Part shown: in pieces, positions 1 to 6,248 of the stretch
Numbering within the stretch: the first letter of the stretch is position 1
Layout of the letters: each line of letters begins with the position of its first letter
NCBI GenBank assembly: GCA_958447445.1
Contig: CAUDAE010000047.1
Coordinates: 1 to 12,414, forward strand
DNA length: 12,414 bases
DNA from: an uncultured Collinsella sp.
GTDB lineage: Bacteria > Actinomycetota > Coriobacteriia > Coriobacteriales > Coriobacteriaceae
Direction of reading: 5' to 3'
Translations under genes and position numbers: made by a program
Notes under the pieces: generated by a model
The model's database searches: none
Told to the model about the DNA's origin: nothing
The model's input: only the letters and a program-made list of their open reading frames with translations

Positions 1-2
1 CG

Positions 3-59
3 CAGGACGAGGAGTACTTCTCGCAAACCTACGAAGAGCATCAACAGTCTTGGAATTAG
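3..59 (+). CDS. C-terminal end of an upstream gene, possibly MltG (endolytic transglycosylase)
   Basis: An open frame enters from the left edge and stops with TAG at 57-59, one base before the next ATG. The 18 visible residues end in a YFSQTYEEH-type motif. MltG/YceG proteins often finish with a similar 'YFS.T..EH' motif, from the end of the catalytic domain that cuts nascent peptidoglycan at the membrane. Actinobacterial genomes commonly place mltG just upstream of the aroK-aroB-pepQ-efp-nusB cluster, which fits what follows. Too little is visible for a firm call; the tight spacing suggests co-transcription with the HAD phosphatase. Confidence 0.5.
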   Translation, partial: QDEEYFSQTYEEHQQSWN

Positions 60-60
60 C

Positions 61-558
61 ATGAGGATTTTTAGCCCCAAACGATACGTTGCCTCGGTCG
101 ATCGCATCGACCTTAATACCCTGTGGGCCGACGGCAAACGCGCCATTCTGCTCGATCGCGATAACACCTTGGTGCCGCGCGACACCGAGCAGGTTCCCGC
201 CGCGGTTTCCGCTTGGCTCGACGCCGCCCGCGCCAAAGGCTTTAAGCTGTGCATGGTGTCCAACAACTGGCATCGCGACCAGGTCATGAGCTCTGCACGC
301 GAGCTGGGACTCGAAGCCATCAGCCACGCCATGAAGCCGGCGCCGTTTGCCCTCAAGGCGGGTCTTAAGCGCCTCGGCGCCACGGCCGACGAGGCGGTGC
401 TGATCGGTGATCAGCTCTACACGGACGTGTGGAGCGGCAACTTCGCCGGCGTCGATACCATCCTGGTAAAGCCGCAGGCGACGCAGGACCTGTGGTATAC
501 GCAGATCTTCCGTATCTTTGAGCGCCGGGCCCTGCGCGACCTTCCCTGCGAGGAATAG
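61..558 (+). CDS. YqeG-family HAD-IIIA phosphatase
   Basis: A 165-residue cytosolic HAD-superfamily hydrolase of the YqeG type, usual for the family in length. Motif I is DRDNTLV with the nucleophile and acid Asp32 and Asp34; motif II is the SNN at 67-69; motif III Lys is Lys92 (MKP); motif IV is GDQLYTD at 116-122 with Asp117 and Asp122 as magnesium ligands. There is no cap insertion and no signal peptide. YqeG proteins are thought to be phosphatases, some acting on phosphatidylglycerophosphate or other small phosphorylated substrates; the substrate here cannot be read from the sequence. The ATG follows the previous stop by one base, with only a weak GGA at 52-54, so translational coupling is likely. 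It occupies the place where related actinobacteria have aroE/aroC, next to the shikimate genes, but nothing in it suggests a shikimate function. Confidence 0.88.
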   Translation: MRIFSPKRYVASVDRIDLNTLWADGKRAILLDRDNTLVPRDTEQVPAAVSAWLDAARAKGFKLCMVSNNWHRDQVMSSARELGLEAISHAMKPAPFALKAGLKRLGATADEAVLIGDQLYTDVWSGNFAGVDTILVKPQATQDLWYTQIFRIFERRALRDLPCEE

Positions 559-566
559 GTCTCGCT

Positions 567-1100
567 ATGTCCCAGCACACCAAACACGGCTGCGACCATA
601 TCTTCTTTATCGGCTTTTTGGGCGCGGGCAAATCGACGCTCGCGCGCAACGTCGGCACTATGTTCAAGCGGCGTTTTATCGATACCGATCGCCTGGTCGT
701 GCGCCGTTGCGGCAAGTCGGTAACCGAGATTTTTGGGACCGAGGGCGAGGATCGTTTTCGCGAGCTCGAGACCTCGGCGCTCCGTTCGCTCCAAAGTGAG
801 CGCAGCCTGTTGGTTTCGTGCGGGGGCGGCATTGTCGAGACGCCGGTGAATATTGAGCTGATGCACGAAATGGGTACGTGCGTGTACCTCGAGGGTGACT
901 TCGAGGATTCGATTCGCCAGATTCGTCGGTCCGACACGCGCCCCGATTTTCGCTCTCCCGAGCATGCCGCGCGCCTGTTTGAGCATCGCCGTCCGCTGTA
1001 TCGCCAGGCCGCCGACCTTACCCTTGATATTCGCAACAAGTCCTTCGAGGACGTTTCCTACCTTTGTGCCGAGATGCTTTTGGAGCGTGGGCTGCTATGA
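567..1100 (+). CDS. aroK: Shikimate kinase
   Basis: A 177-residue P-loop kinase that phosphorylates shikimate to shikimate 3-phosphate with ATP, the fifth step of the chorismate pathway, in the cytosol. Walker A is GFLGAGKST at 16-24. The DTD at 39-41 supplies the magnesium/shikimate aspartates, an FR at 64-65 lies in the shikimate-binding helix, and the GGG at 86-88 is the family's glycine motif. Arg125 lies in the lid (TRPDF), and the RRPLY at 141-145 gives the C-terminal shikimate-binding Arg. All the usual functional residues are present, so the enzyme looks active. This contrasts with the next gene, which overlaps it by 4 nt (ATGA) and is a degenerate dehydroquinate synthase. The ATG lies 8 nt after the phosphatase stop, without a strong ribosome-binding site, again suggesting coupling. 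Confidence 0.93.
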   Translation: MSQHTKHGCDHIFFIGFLGAGKSTLARNVGTMFKRRFIDTDRLVVRRCGKSVTEIFGTEGEDRFRELETSALRSLQSERSLLVSCGGGIVETPVNIELMHEMGTCVYLEGDFEDSIRQIRRSDTRPDFRSPEHAARLFEHRRPLYRQAADLTLDIRNKSFEDVSYLCAEMLLERGLL

Positions 1101-2206
1101 TTCGCCGTCAACTGATCAATTTCCAAAACCGCAGCGTCGATGTCCGCGTCGGATTGGGCGCGTTCGATGGACTGTCGCGTATGTTTGCCTCGGCCGTGGG
1201 CAAGCCTAAGCGCGCGATGGTCGTTTGGAACACCGCCACATCTGAGCGTTTTGGTGAAGTCGTCGAGCATGCGCTGGTCGACGCCGGTTTTGCCGTGTCG
1301 CTGCTAGTCCTTGAGGTTTCGCCTGCTGGTGCCACGCTGGCCGATGCTGATGCTATCTTTGGCACCCTGTCTGCCAACGGCGTTACCTGCGACGATCTGG
1401 TTGTCGCCGTTGGCGATGCCGCAACCTGCTCGGTTGTTAGCTGGTGCGCCAACCAGTGGTGCGTCCGAACCGAGTGCGCGCTGTTGCCGACGACCTTTGA
1501 CGCCATGCTCACGGTCGCGACGACCATGAAGCCGCTCGTCGCCTCGTCGGCCAATGCGCTTCCCGCTATCGCGTTCCGTCCCGAACCGGGCTTGGTCGTG
1601 TGTGACCTCGACCTTGTTCGTGAGGCGGACCCCGAGGACCTCAAGCTCGGCTTTGTGGTGCTTGTTGGCACCATGCTTTCGAGCAGTAAGTCCCGCTGGA
1701 ATCAGTTTACTGAGACCGTCCCCGAGATTCTCGCGGGCAAGGAGGTCGCGCTCGTCAATGCCGTTCAATGGTCTCAGACTGCCCGTAAGGACGTACTGAT
1801 GGCCACGAACCCGAGCGCTCGCCATGCGCTCGATTTTGGCAAGACGGGGGAGCGTACCCTGCGCGCCTGCTTGGGCGATGCCGCTTCGCAGGTCCCTGCC
1901 TATCAGCTGTTATCCGAGGGCATGCGCTTTGAGGCGCGCCTAGCACATGATGCCTGCGACTTTGATATCGATTACGTCTTTGAGGTCGATGACTGCCTGG
2001 AGGACTTTGGCATCGAGGAACTTGCCTTCGATCTGGAGCCTGCCGCATATATCGAGGAGTTCCGCAGGCAGCAGTTTGTCCGCTCGAACCGCAGTATGTT
2101 GCCGCTGCCCGCGGCACTCGGCGCTATTCGTCTAACGTGCGTTGAGGACGAGGTTCTTGAGCGCCATGCTCACGCCTACTTGGCTTCTCGCAAAGAACTT
2201 CTCTAA
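1097..2206 (+). CDS. Degenerate 3-dehydroquinate synthase-like protein (probable pseudoenzyme)
   Basis: A 369-residue protein in the aroB position, overlapping the aroK stop by 4 nt (ATGA); an in-frame ATG 33 nt upstream lies inside aroK and is less likely. The length and scattered landmarks fit the dehydroquinate synthase fold: AVGD at 104-107 in place of the glycine-rich GGGVVGD NAD loop, LLPTT at 129-133, CDLDLV at 169-174, and LDFGKTGE at 245-252 in place of LNFGHTFGH. The residues needed for catalysis are gone. The DGE nucleotide motif reads SPAG; the GGK and GKN motifs after LPTT are replaced; the AEVIK segment with the glutamate zinc ligand reads VVLVG (187-191); the histidines of GHTxGH are Lys249 and Arg253; the later HGEAV histidine motif reads LLSEG; and the C-terminal DKK is lost. 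The frame is intact and codon use matches its neighbours, so this is a maintained protein, not a decaying gene. It probably does not make dehydroquinate; its role is unknown. Confidence 0.8.
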   Translation: MIRRQLINFQNRSVDVRVGLGAFDGLSRMFASAVGKPKRAMVVWNTATSERFGEVVEHALVDAGFAVSLLVLEVSPAGATLADADAIFGTLSANGVTCDDLVVAVGDAATCSVVSWCANQWCVRTECALLPTTFDAMLTVATTMKPLVASSANALPAIAFRPEPGLVVCDLDLVREADPEDLKLGFVVLVGTMLSSSKSRWNQFTETVPEILAGKEVALVNAVQWSQTARKDVLMATNPSARHALDFGKTGERTLRACLGDAASQVPAYQLLSEGMRFEARLAHDACDFDIDYVFEVDDCLEDFGIEELAFDLEPAAYIEEFRRQQFVRSNRSMLPLPAALGAIRLTCVEDEVLERHAHAYLASRKELL

Positions 2207-2212
2207 GTTTTA

Positions 2213-2238
2213 TTGACATCCATCGTCTTTCGTATCAT
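2213..2238 (+). promoter_or_regulatory. Putative promoter of the Xaa-Pro peptidase gene
   Basis: Seven bases after the aroB-like stop lies a perfect -35 hexamer TTGACA (2213-2218), followed by TATCAT (2233-2238), a 5/6 match to the -10 box. The spacer is only 14 nt, shorter than the preferred 16-18, so the true -10 may be the poorer CATGTT at 2236-2241 (17-nt spacer). The short gap and the structured leader just downstream support transcription starting here. Confidence 0.5.
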
Positions 2239-2243
2239 GTTGA

Positions 2244-2306
2244 GGGGCGGGTTTCCAATCGGTTGCGGATCGCATGCGATTCCGTCGTTCGGTTGAGACC
2301 CGTCCC
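2244..2306 (+). promoter_or_regulatory. Structured 5' leader RNA (branched hairpin) upstream of the peptidase gene
   Basis: A 12-bp closing stem pairs 2244-2255 with 2295-2306, Watson-Crick throughout except two G-U pairs. It encloses a second hairpin, 2266-2272 with 2277-2284, with one bulged base and a CATG loop. A small CAA/TTG hairpin with a TCGG loop (2256-2265) may form a third arm. Five T residues follow shortly after (2311-2315), so the closing stem could act as a weak terminator or attenuator. The ribosome-binding site AAGGA (2328-2332) lies outside the fold. I do not recognise a known riboswitch class; it could be a cis-regulatory or stabilising leader. Confidence 0.45.
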
Positions 2307-2338
2307 GCACTTTTTGAGACAACAAGAAAGGAATCTGC

Positions 2339-3469
2339 ATGTCTGAGTTTGCTGCCGGTCCTGCCGGTCGTATCGAGCGTGTCCGTGCCCTGGTGGCCGA
2401 GCGTGGCTACGACGCGCTCGTGGTGCGCGACGAGGCCCACCTTCGTTGGCTTACGGGCGTGAAGGGCGTTTTCGGCTACACCTTTGAATTCCCGCACGCG
2501 GCGTTTATTACGGCCGACCAGTGCCTGTTCCATACCGACTCGCGCTACCTCAACAGCTTTGAGGAGAACACGCCCGCCGGCAGCCCCTGGGTTTACGACA
2601 TGGACGAGGGTACCATCCCCGGCTGGGTCGCCGACAAGATTGCGGCTAACAAGTGCCGTGTCTGTGCTGTCGAGGACGATATGCAGATTAACTTCTACCA
2701 GGGTATTCAGCGCGGCCTGGAGGACCGTTCCGTCGCCTGCATCCTACCGCTGATGCACGACGACATCCGCAAGATGCGCGCCATCAAGGATGCCGAGGAG
2801 ATCGAGCTTATGCGCCATGCGCAGTCGATCACCGATGCCGCTTTCCAGCATATGCTCGGCTTTATTAAGCCCGGTATGACCGAGAAGCAGGTTCGCAACG
2901 AGCTCGAGAACTTTATGTTCGCCAACGGCGCCGACAGCCTTGCCTTCGGCTCCATCGTGGCGAGCGGTCCCAACACCGCCAACCCGCATGCCGTGCCGAG
3001 CGATCGCGTGATCGAGAAGGGCGATTTCGTTCTCATGGATTACGGCGCGGGCTACTGCGATTACCGCTCCGACATGACGCGCACCGTCGTGATGGGCGAG
3101 CCCACGCAGGAGCAGCTCGACCTGTACGCGCTCGTGCGCCGCACGCACGAGGAGTGCGTCGCCGCCATCCATCCGGGCGTTGAGGGTAACGACATCTTCA
3201 AGCTTTCCAAGAAGATCATCGGCGATGCCGGCTATGGCGATTACTACAATCATGGCCTGGGCCACGGCGTCGGTATCGACATCCACGAGCTGCCCAACTT
3301 CAACCGCAGCAAGAACACCATCGAGATCGGCTCGGTTGTCACCATGGAGCCCGGCGTTTACCTGCCCGGCGTGGGCGGCGTGCGCCTGGAGGATTACGGC
3401 GTGGTCACCGAGAACGGCTACGAGCCTTTCACCAAGACCCCGCACGACCTGCACGTCATCGATTGCTAG
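2339..3469 (+). CDS. M24-family Xaa-Pro aminopeptidase/dipeptidase
   Basis: A 376-residue cytosolic metallopeptidase of the pita-bread fold that removes residues preceding proline from peptides. Residues 1-~145 form the creatinase-type N-terminal domain; ~150-376 form the catalytic domain. The five metal ligands are all visible: Asp234 in MDYG, Asp245 in RSDMTRT, His309 in the HGLGHGVG motif, Glu337 in MEPGVY and Glu351 in RLEDYG. The conserved active-site histidines His217 and His316 are also present. Both length and sequence fit the short YqhT/PepQ-like group that lies beside efp in many Gram-positive and actinobacterial genomes, where degradation of proline-rich peptides may complement the role of EF-P in making them. 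The ATG has a good AAGGA six bases upstream. PepP and PepQ specificities cannot be separated from sequence alone. Confidence 0.93.
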   Translation: MSEFAAGPAGRIERVRALVAERGYDALVVRDEAHLRWLTGVKGVFGYTFEFPHAAFITADQCLFHTDSRYLNSFEENTPAGSPWVYDMDEGTIPGWVADKIAANKCRVCAVEDDMQINFYQGIQRGLEDRSVACILPLMHDDIRKMRAIKDAEEIELMRHAQSITDAAFQHMLGFIKPGMTEKQVRNELENFMFANGADSLAFGSIVASGPNTANPHAVPSDRVIEKGDFVLMDYGAGYCDYRSDMTRTVVMGEPTQEQLDLYALVRRTHEECVAAIHPGVEGNDIFKLSKKIIGDAGYGDYYNHGLGHGVGIDIHELPNFNRSKNTIEIGSVVTMEPGVYLPGVGGVRLEDYGVVTENGYEPFTKTPHDLHVIDC

Positions 3470-3491
3470 CCCATTTCGATAGATTTTTGGG

Positions 3492-3535
3492 GCGGGGCGT
3501 CCGAATCGATTCGGACGCCCCGCGTTCTCTTTTTA
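3492..3535 (+). terminator. Intrinsic terminator after the peptidase gene
   Basis: A perfect 32-nt palindrome (3492-3523, centre between 3507 and 3508) can form a very stable GC-rich hairpin. It is followed by a T-rich tract (GTTCTCTTTTTA, 3524-3535). It lies 22 nt after the peptidase stop and separates that transcript from efp. There is no A tract on the left side, so it should act mainly in the forward direction. Confidence 0.93.
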
Positions 3536-3565
3536 TGCGCTCGCCGCAGGCGCCGTCTGCAAGTG

Positions 3566-3571
3566 TATAAT
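3566..3571 (+). promoter_or_regulatory. Putative -10 box of the efp-recN operon promoter
   Basis: A perfect TATAAT lies 31 nt after the terminator and 57 nt before the efp ATG, in the only sizeable gap before the long gene run. No good -35 hexamer lies 16-18 nt upstream (GCCGCA at 3543-3548). Transcription would start near 3578 and give a leader of about 50 nt with the ribosome-binding site AAGAAAGG at 3616-3623. Confidence 0.6.
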
Positions 3572-3628
3572 TTCTGTCGTATGTAATTTGGACGCTTGTG
3601 CGTTCTGCCCATAACAAGAAAGGTCGCT

Positions 3629-4192
3629 ATGCCTACCATTTCTACCGCCGACTTCAAGAACGGCCTCGGTCTCCGTATCAAAGACAAGGTCTACACCATC
3701 GTCGAGTTCCAGCATGTCAAGCCGGGCAAGGGCGGCGCGTTTGTGCGCTACAAGACCCGCGACATCAAGAGCGGCCGCGTCGTCGAGAACACCTGCAACG
3801 CCGGCACCAAGTTCGAGAGCGTCATGCTCACCACCCGTGAGTTCCAGTACCTCTACAACGATGGCACCGACTACATCTTCATGGACAACGAGACCTATGA
3901 GCAGGTTCCCGTTCCCGAGGACATGGTGGGCGAGAACTCCAAGTGGCTGCGCGAGAACGACATTTGCCAGCTGCTCTTCGCCGACGATGAGCTCATGGGC
4001 GTGACTCCGCCGATGTTCATCGAGACCACCATCGTCCAGACCGACCCGGGCTTTAAGGGCGACACCGTCCAGGGTTCCACCAAGCCGGCCACGATCGACA
4101 CCGGCGCTGTCATCCAGGTCCCCATGTACCTCAACGAGGGCGAGGTCATCAAGGTTGACACCCGCGACGGCAAGTTCGTCTCCCGCGTCTAG
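3629..4192 (+). CDS. efp: Translation elongation factor P
   Basis: A 187-residue EF-P of typical length, with three OB-like beta-barrel domains in order (about 1-65, 66-127, 128-187). It binds ribosomes stalled on consecutive prolines, between the P and E sites, and promotes peptide-bond formation. The domain-I loop reads KPGKGGAF at 31-38, putting the functional lysine at Lys34. In other bacteria this lysine is modified by beta-lysylation or 5-aminopentanol, or left unmodified; no modification enzyme gene is in the window. The C-terminal domain carries the family signature region around STKPATIDTGAVIQVP. The chosen ATG has AAGAAAGG just upstream; an in-frame ATG 33 nt earlier would add residues unlike the family. 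It is first gene of a run reaching recN, and follows the Xaa-Pro peptidase as in many relatives. Confidence 0.96.
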   Translation: MPTISTADFKNGLGLRIKDKVYTIVEFQHVKPGKGGAFVRYKTRDIKSGRVVENTCNAGTKFESVMLTTREFQYLYNDGTDYIFMDNETYEQVPVPEDMVGENSKWLRENDICQLLFADDELMGVTPPMFIETTIVQTDPGFKGDTVQGSTKPATIDTGAVIQVPMYLNEGEVIKVDTRDGKFVSRV

Positions 4193-4216
4193 CAACCAAC
4201 TCTTCTAGGAGGACTC

Positions 4217-4579
4217 ATGCCCCAGGAAATCAAGATTGACGGCATCGGCATTTCGCCCGATGTTCTGACCGCCATCGTCTCGCGCGCCGTGTCCGATGTC
4301 GAGGGCATCGCCTCCGTTGGCGTCAAGGACCTTGCCACTAATCTTGTCTCCATGATGCTCTCGTCCAAGGCCCCGGCTTCCGAGCCGGCGGTCGAGGCCG
4401 AGGTCGTTGGCGACAAGCTCGCACTCACCGTGCGTGTCGTGGTGTTCTTTGGCTATCCGTTCAAGAAACTCGCCGAGGCCGTTCGCGCCGCCGTGGTCGC
4501 CGCCATCGATGCTCAGGTGGGCGTCGAGGTCGAGCGCGTCGACGTTTGCATTGACGGCCTCGTTTTCCCCAAGGAGTAA
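4217..4579 (+). CDS. Asp23/Gls24 family envelope stress response protein
   Basis: A 120-residue protein of the Asp23/Gls24 (DUF322) family. Family features visible are the AIVSRAVSDVEGIASV segment near the N terminus and the VRVVVFFGYPFKKLAEAVRAA region in the C-terminal half, a hydrophobic strand followed by an amphipathic helix. There is no signal peptide or clear transmembrane helix. Members in staphylococci and enterococci are associated with the cell envelope or stress; in Bacillus the paralogue YqhY sits beside nusB, as here, and has been linked to lipid/acetyl-CoA carboxylase physiology. Here the accB/accC genes that accompany yqhY in Bacillus are absent. A strong AGGAGGA (4207-4213) precedes the ATG closely. 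The stop lies only 3 nt before the nusB start. Confidence 0.9.
   Translation: MPQEIKIDGIGISPDVLTAIVSRAVSDVEGIASVGVKDLATNLVSMMLSSKAPASEPAVEAEVVGDKLALTVRVVVFFGYPFKKLAEAVRAAVVAAIDAQVGVEVERVDVCIDGLVFPKE
4571..4576 (+). promoter_or_regulatory. Ribosome-binding site for nusB inside the preceding gene, deciding a TTG start
   Basis: AAGGAG is embedded in the last codons of the Asp23-family gene, just before its TAA at 4577-4579. Six bases later comes TTG at 4583, the only suitable start for a full-length NusB. Translation of nusB is therefore likely coupled to the upstream gene. Confidence 0.7.
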
Positions 4580-4582
4580 CCT

Positions 4583-5167
4583 TTGAGCCTTAAGGTTTAT
4601 CGCGGGCGCACGCTTGCCCGCAGTCAGGCGCTGCAGCTGCTGTTCCAGGCCGAGGCCACGGACAGCCCGCTCGAGCGCGTCCTCGAGGGCGATTTCCTGA
4701 TCTCGAAGGGCCCCCTCGACCCCTATGCGCTCGAGCTTTGCCGTGGTGCCTACGAGCATATCGATCGCATCGACTGTGCCCTGCGCGCCGTCGCCAAGAA
4801 CTGGGATCTTATGCGCATGCCCGGCGCCGACCGCAACCTGCTGCGTATCGCCGTCTACGAGATGCGCTTCCTCACCGACGAGGAGGTCTCGGACGCCATC
4901 GTGATCAACGAGGCCGTCGAGCTTGCCAAGGCCTATGGCACCGATCAGTCCGCGTCGTTTGTCAACGGCGTGCTGGGCAAGATCGCTCGCAGCGAGGAGC
5001 TGCCGGGTGAGGATCTGTACCAGGAGCTGCTGGCCGAAGATCGCGCTCGCGAGGAGGCCCAAGCCGTCGAGGCTGACGCCAAGGTTGCGGTTGCCCAGGC
5101 TGAGGCTGGCGTGCTGGCCGAGGATGCGGACGCCGCCGAGGCTGACTTCGACTCCGTCGAGGAGTAG
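4583..5167 (+). CDS. nusB: Transcription antitermination factor NusB with acidic C-terminal extension
   Basis: A 194-residue protein whose first ~140 residues are a complete NusB all-alpha domain: a basic N terminus (RGRTLARSQALQLLFQ, 7-22), the LLRIAVYEM motif (86-94) and the INEAVELAKAYG and FVNGVLGKI motifs (108-119, 126-134). NusB with NusE (S10) binds boxA RNA and supports antitermination on ribosomal RNA operons. The start is TTG with an upstream AAGGAG. Most NusB proteins are about 130-160 residues; here ~50 extra residues (about 145-194) rich in Ala, Glu and Asp follow, probably a disordered, acidic tail of unknown use. It lies between the Asp23 gene and xseB, with 2 nt before xseB, as in Bacillus-like clusters. 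Confidence 0.95.
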   Translation: MSLKVYRGRTLARSQALQLLFQAEATDSPLERVLEGDFLISKGPLDPYALELCRGAYEHIDRIDCALRAVAKNWDLMRMPGADRNLLRIAVYEMRFLTDEEVSDAIVINEAVELAKAYGTDQSASFVNGVLGKIARSEELPGEDLYQELLAEDRAREEAQAVEADAKVAVAQAEAGVLAEDADAAEADFDSVEE

Positions 5168-5169
5168 TC

Positions 5170-5409
5170 ATGCCAGAGGGTTCTGTCCGTAACTTCGACG
5201 AGATCTCGGACCGCTTGGACCAGATCATCGCTACCGTTCGCTCTAAGGATACGTCCTTAGAGCGTTCGCTCGATCTGTTTGACGAGGCGATTGAGCTGGG
5301 CTCCCGTGCGGTCGACATGGTCGACAAGTTTGAGCTGACGCCGCGTGAGGCCGACAAGCTCGAGCAGGAATACGATGAGGATGCGGCAAACGAATCCCAG
5401 GATAGCTAG
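5170..5409 (+). CDS. xseB: Exodeoxyribonuclease VII small subunit
   Basis: A 79-residue helical protein of the expected size. The family pattern is visible: FDEISDRLDQIIATVRSKD (9-27), then TSLERSLDLFDEAIELG (28-44) and a short helix with an acidic tail. Several XseB copies bind one XseA to form exonuclease VII, which degrades single-stranded DNA into oligonucleotides. The ATG is 2 nt after the nusB stop, so translation is probably coupled. The large-subunit gene xseA, normally directly upstream, is not in the window; it must be elsewhere or the protein would lack its partner. Confidence 0.9.
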   Translation: MPEGSVRNFDEISDRLDQIIATVRSKDTSLERSLDLFDEAIELGSRAVDMVDKFELTPREADKLEQEYDEDAANESQDS

Positions 5410-5435
5410 GCCGCATCTCCGGATACGAATGGTTG

Positions 5436-6248
5436 ATGGCATTCATGAAACGCGTGCGTCTTGATGACGAACTGATTTCACAGGGCATCTGCGCCGATCG
5501 CGCGGATGCCCTTCGCACTCTTATGGCCGGCTTGGTCTCGAGTGGCGGCGAGCGCTTGACTTCGCCGGGCCTTAAGGTAACCCCGGGCCTGCCGTTGCAC
5601 GTGAAGGGGCGCATTCCATATGTTGGCCGCGGCGGTCTTAAGCTCGAAGGCGCGCTTGATGCGTTTGGTATCAATCCGACGGGCCTTGCCTGTCTGGATG
5701 TGGGCTGCTCTACCGGCGGCTTTACCGATTGCCTGCTCAAGCGCGGAGCTGCGACCGTTGTCTCGGTGGACGTGGGTCGCGCCCAGTTCGATTGGTCGTT
5801 GCGTCAGGACGATCGCGTGACGCTGCATGAGCGCACAAACGTGACGCAGCTGCCTGAGCTTGGCTATGCCGGCGCCATCGACCTGGCAGTGTGTGATGTC
5901 TCGTTTACCAGCATCGCGAACATTATCGATGCGGTGCTGGCGTGCCTGGCGCCTACGGGTGCATTCTGCACGCTCGTAAAGCCGCAGTTTGAGGCTCCGG
6001 CGGCGCTGGTGGGCGAGGGCGGCATTGTGACCGATCCCGCCGTGCGCCGCGATACACTCGTGGCGGCGGTTAAACTCTTTGCTGCCAAGGGCCTCTTTCC
6101 GGTCGATGTGTGCGTGTCACCCATTCATGGTGCAAAGGGCAACGTTGAGTTTTTCCTGTACGGCACGAGATTTGACCCTGGCGACCGCTCGCAAGACGAG
6201 CTGCAATCCCAGGTATCGGTTATGAGCGAGAAAGCTGCAATGCTATGA
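5436..6248 (+). CDS. tlyA: TlyA-family rRNA 2'-O-methyltransferase (hemolysin A family)
   Basis: A 270-residue protein with an N-terminal S4 RNA-binding domain (about 6-62, RLDDELISQG...) and an FtsJ-like methyltransferase domain. Motif I is DVGCSTGGFTD at 88-98 for S-adenosylmethionine. The Lys-Asp-Lys-Glu tetrad of 2'-O-methyltransferases is visible as Lys69, Asp154 (CDVSF), Lys182 (VKPQFE) and Glu238 (GNVEFF), the same spacing I recall for mycobacterial TlyA. The family methylates cytidines in 16S and/or 23S rRNA and affects capreomycin sensitivity; the 'hemolysin' name is historical. The start is uncertain: TTG at 5433, ATG at 5436 and ATG at 5445 are in frame, and none has a strong ribosome-binding site. 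The gene ends in an ATGA overlap with nadK, as in many bacteria. Confidence 0.93.
   Translation: MAFMKRVRLDDELISQGICADRADALRTLMAGLVSSGGERLTSPGLKVTPGLPLHVKGRIPYVGRGGLKLEGALDAFGINPTGLACLDVGCSTGGFTDCLLKRGAATVVSVDVGRAQFDWSLRQDDRVTLHERTNVTQLPELGYAGAIDLAVCDVSFTSIANIIDAVLACLAPTGAFCTLVKPQFEAPAALVGEGGIVTDPAVRRDTLVAAVKLFAAKGLFPVDVCVSPIHGAKGNVEFFLYGTRFDPGDRSQDELQSQVSVMSEKAAML

Noticed and set aside
1064..1096. Upstream ATG extending the aroB-like protein by 11 residues
   Set aside because: It lies within aroK. The ATG at 1097 overlapping the aroK stop (ATGA) is the usual coupled start and leaves a family-like N terminus.
2744..3454. 236-codon minus-strand open frame opposite the M24 peptidase
   Set aside because: The plus-strand protein has all five metal ligands; the antisense frame has no family features.
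3492..3523. Perfect 32-nt palindrome considered as an operator for efp
   Set aside because: The T-rich tract directly after it and its position right after a stop codon make it an ordinary, very strong intrinsic terminator.
4205..5062. 285-codon minus-strand open frame opposite the Asp23 gene and nusB
   Set aside because: Shadow of two recognised genes; composition is Leu/Asp/Gly/Ala-rich without motifs.
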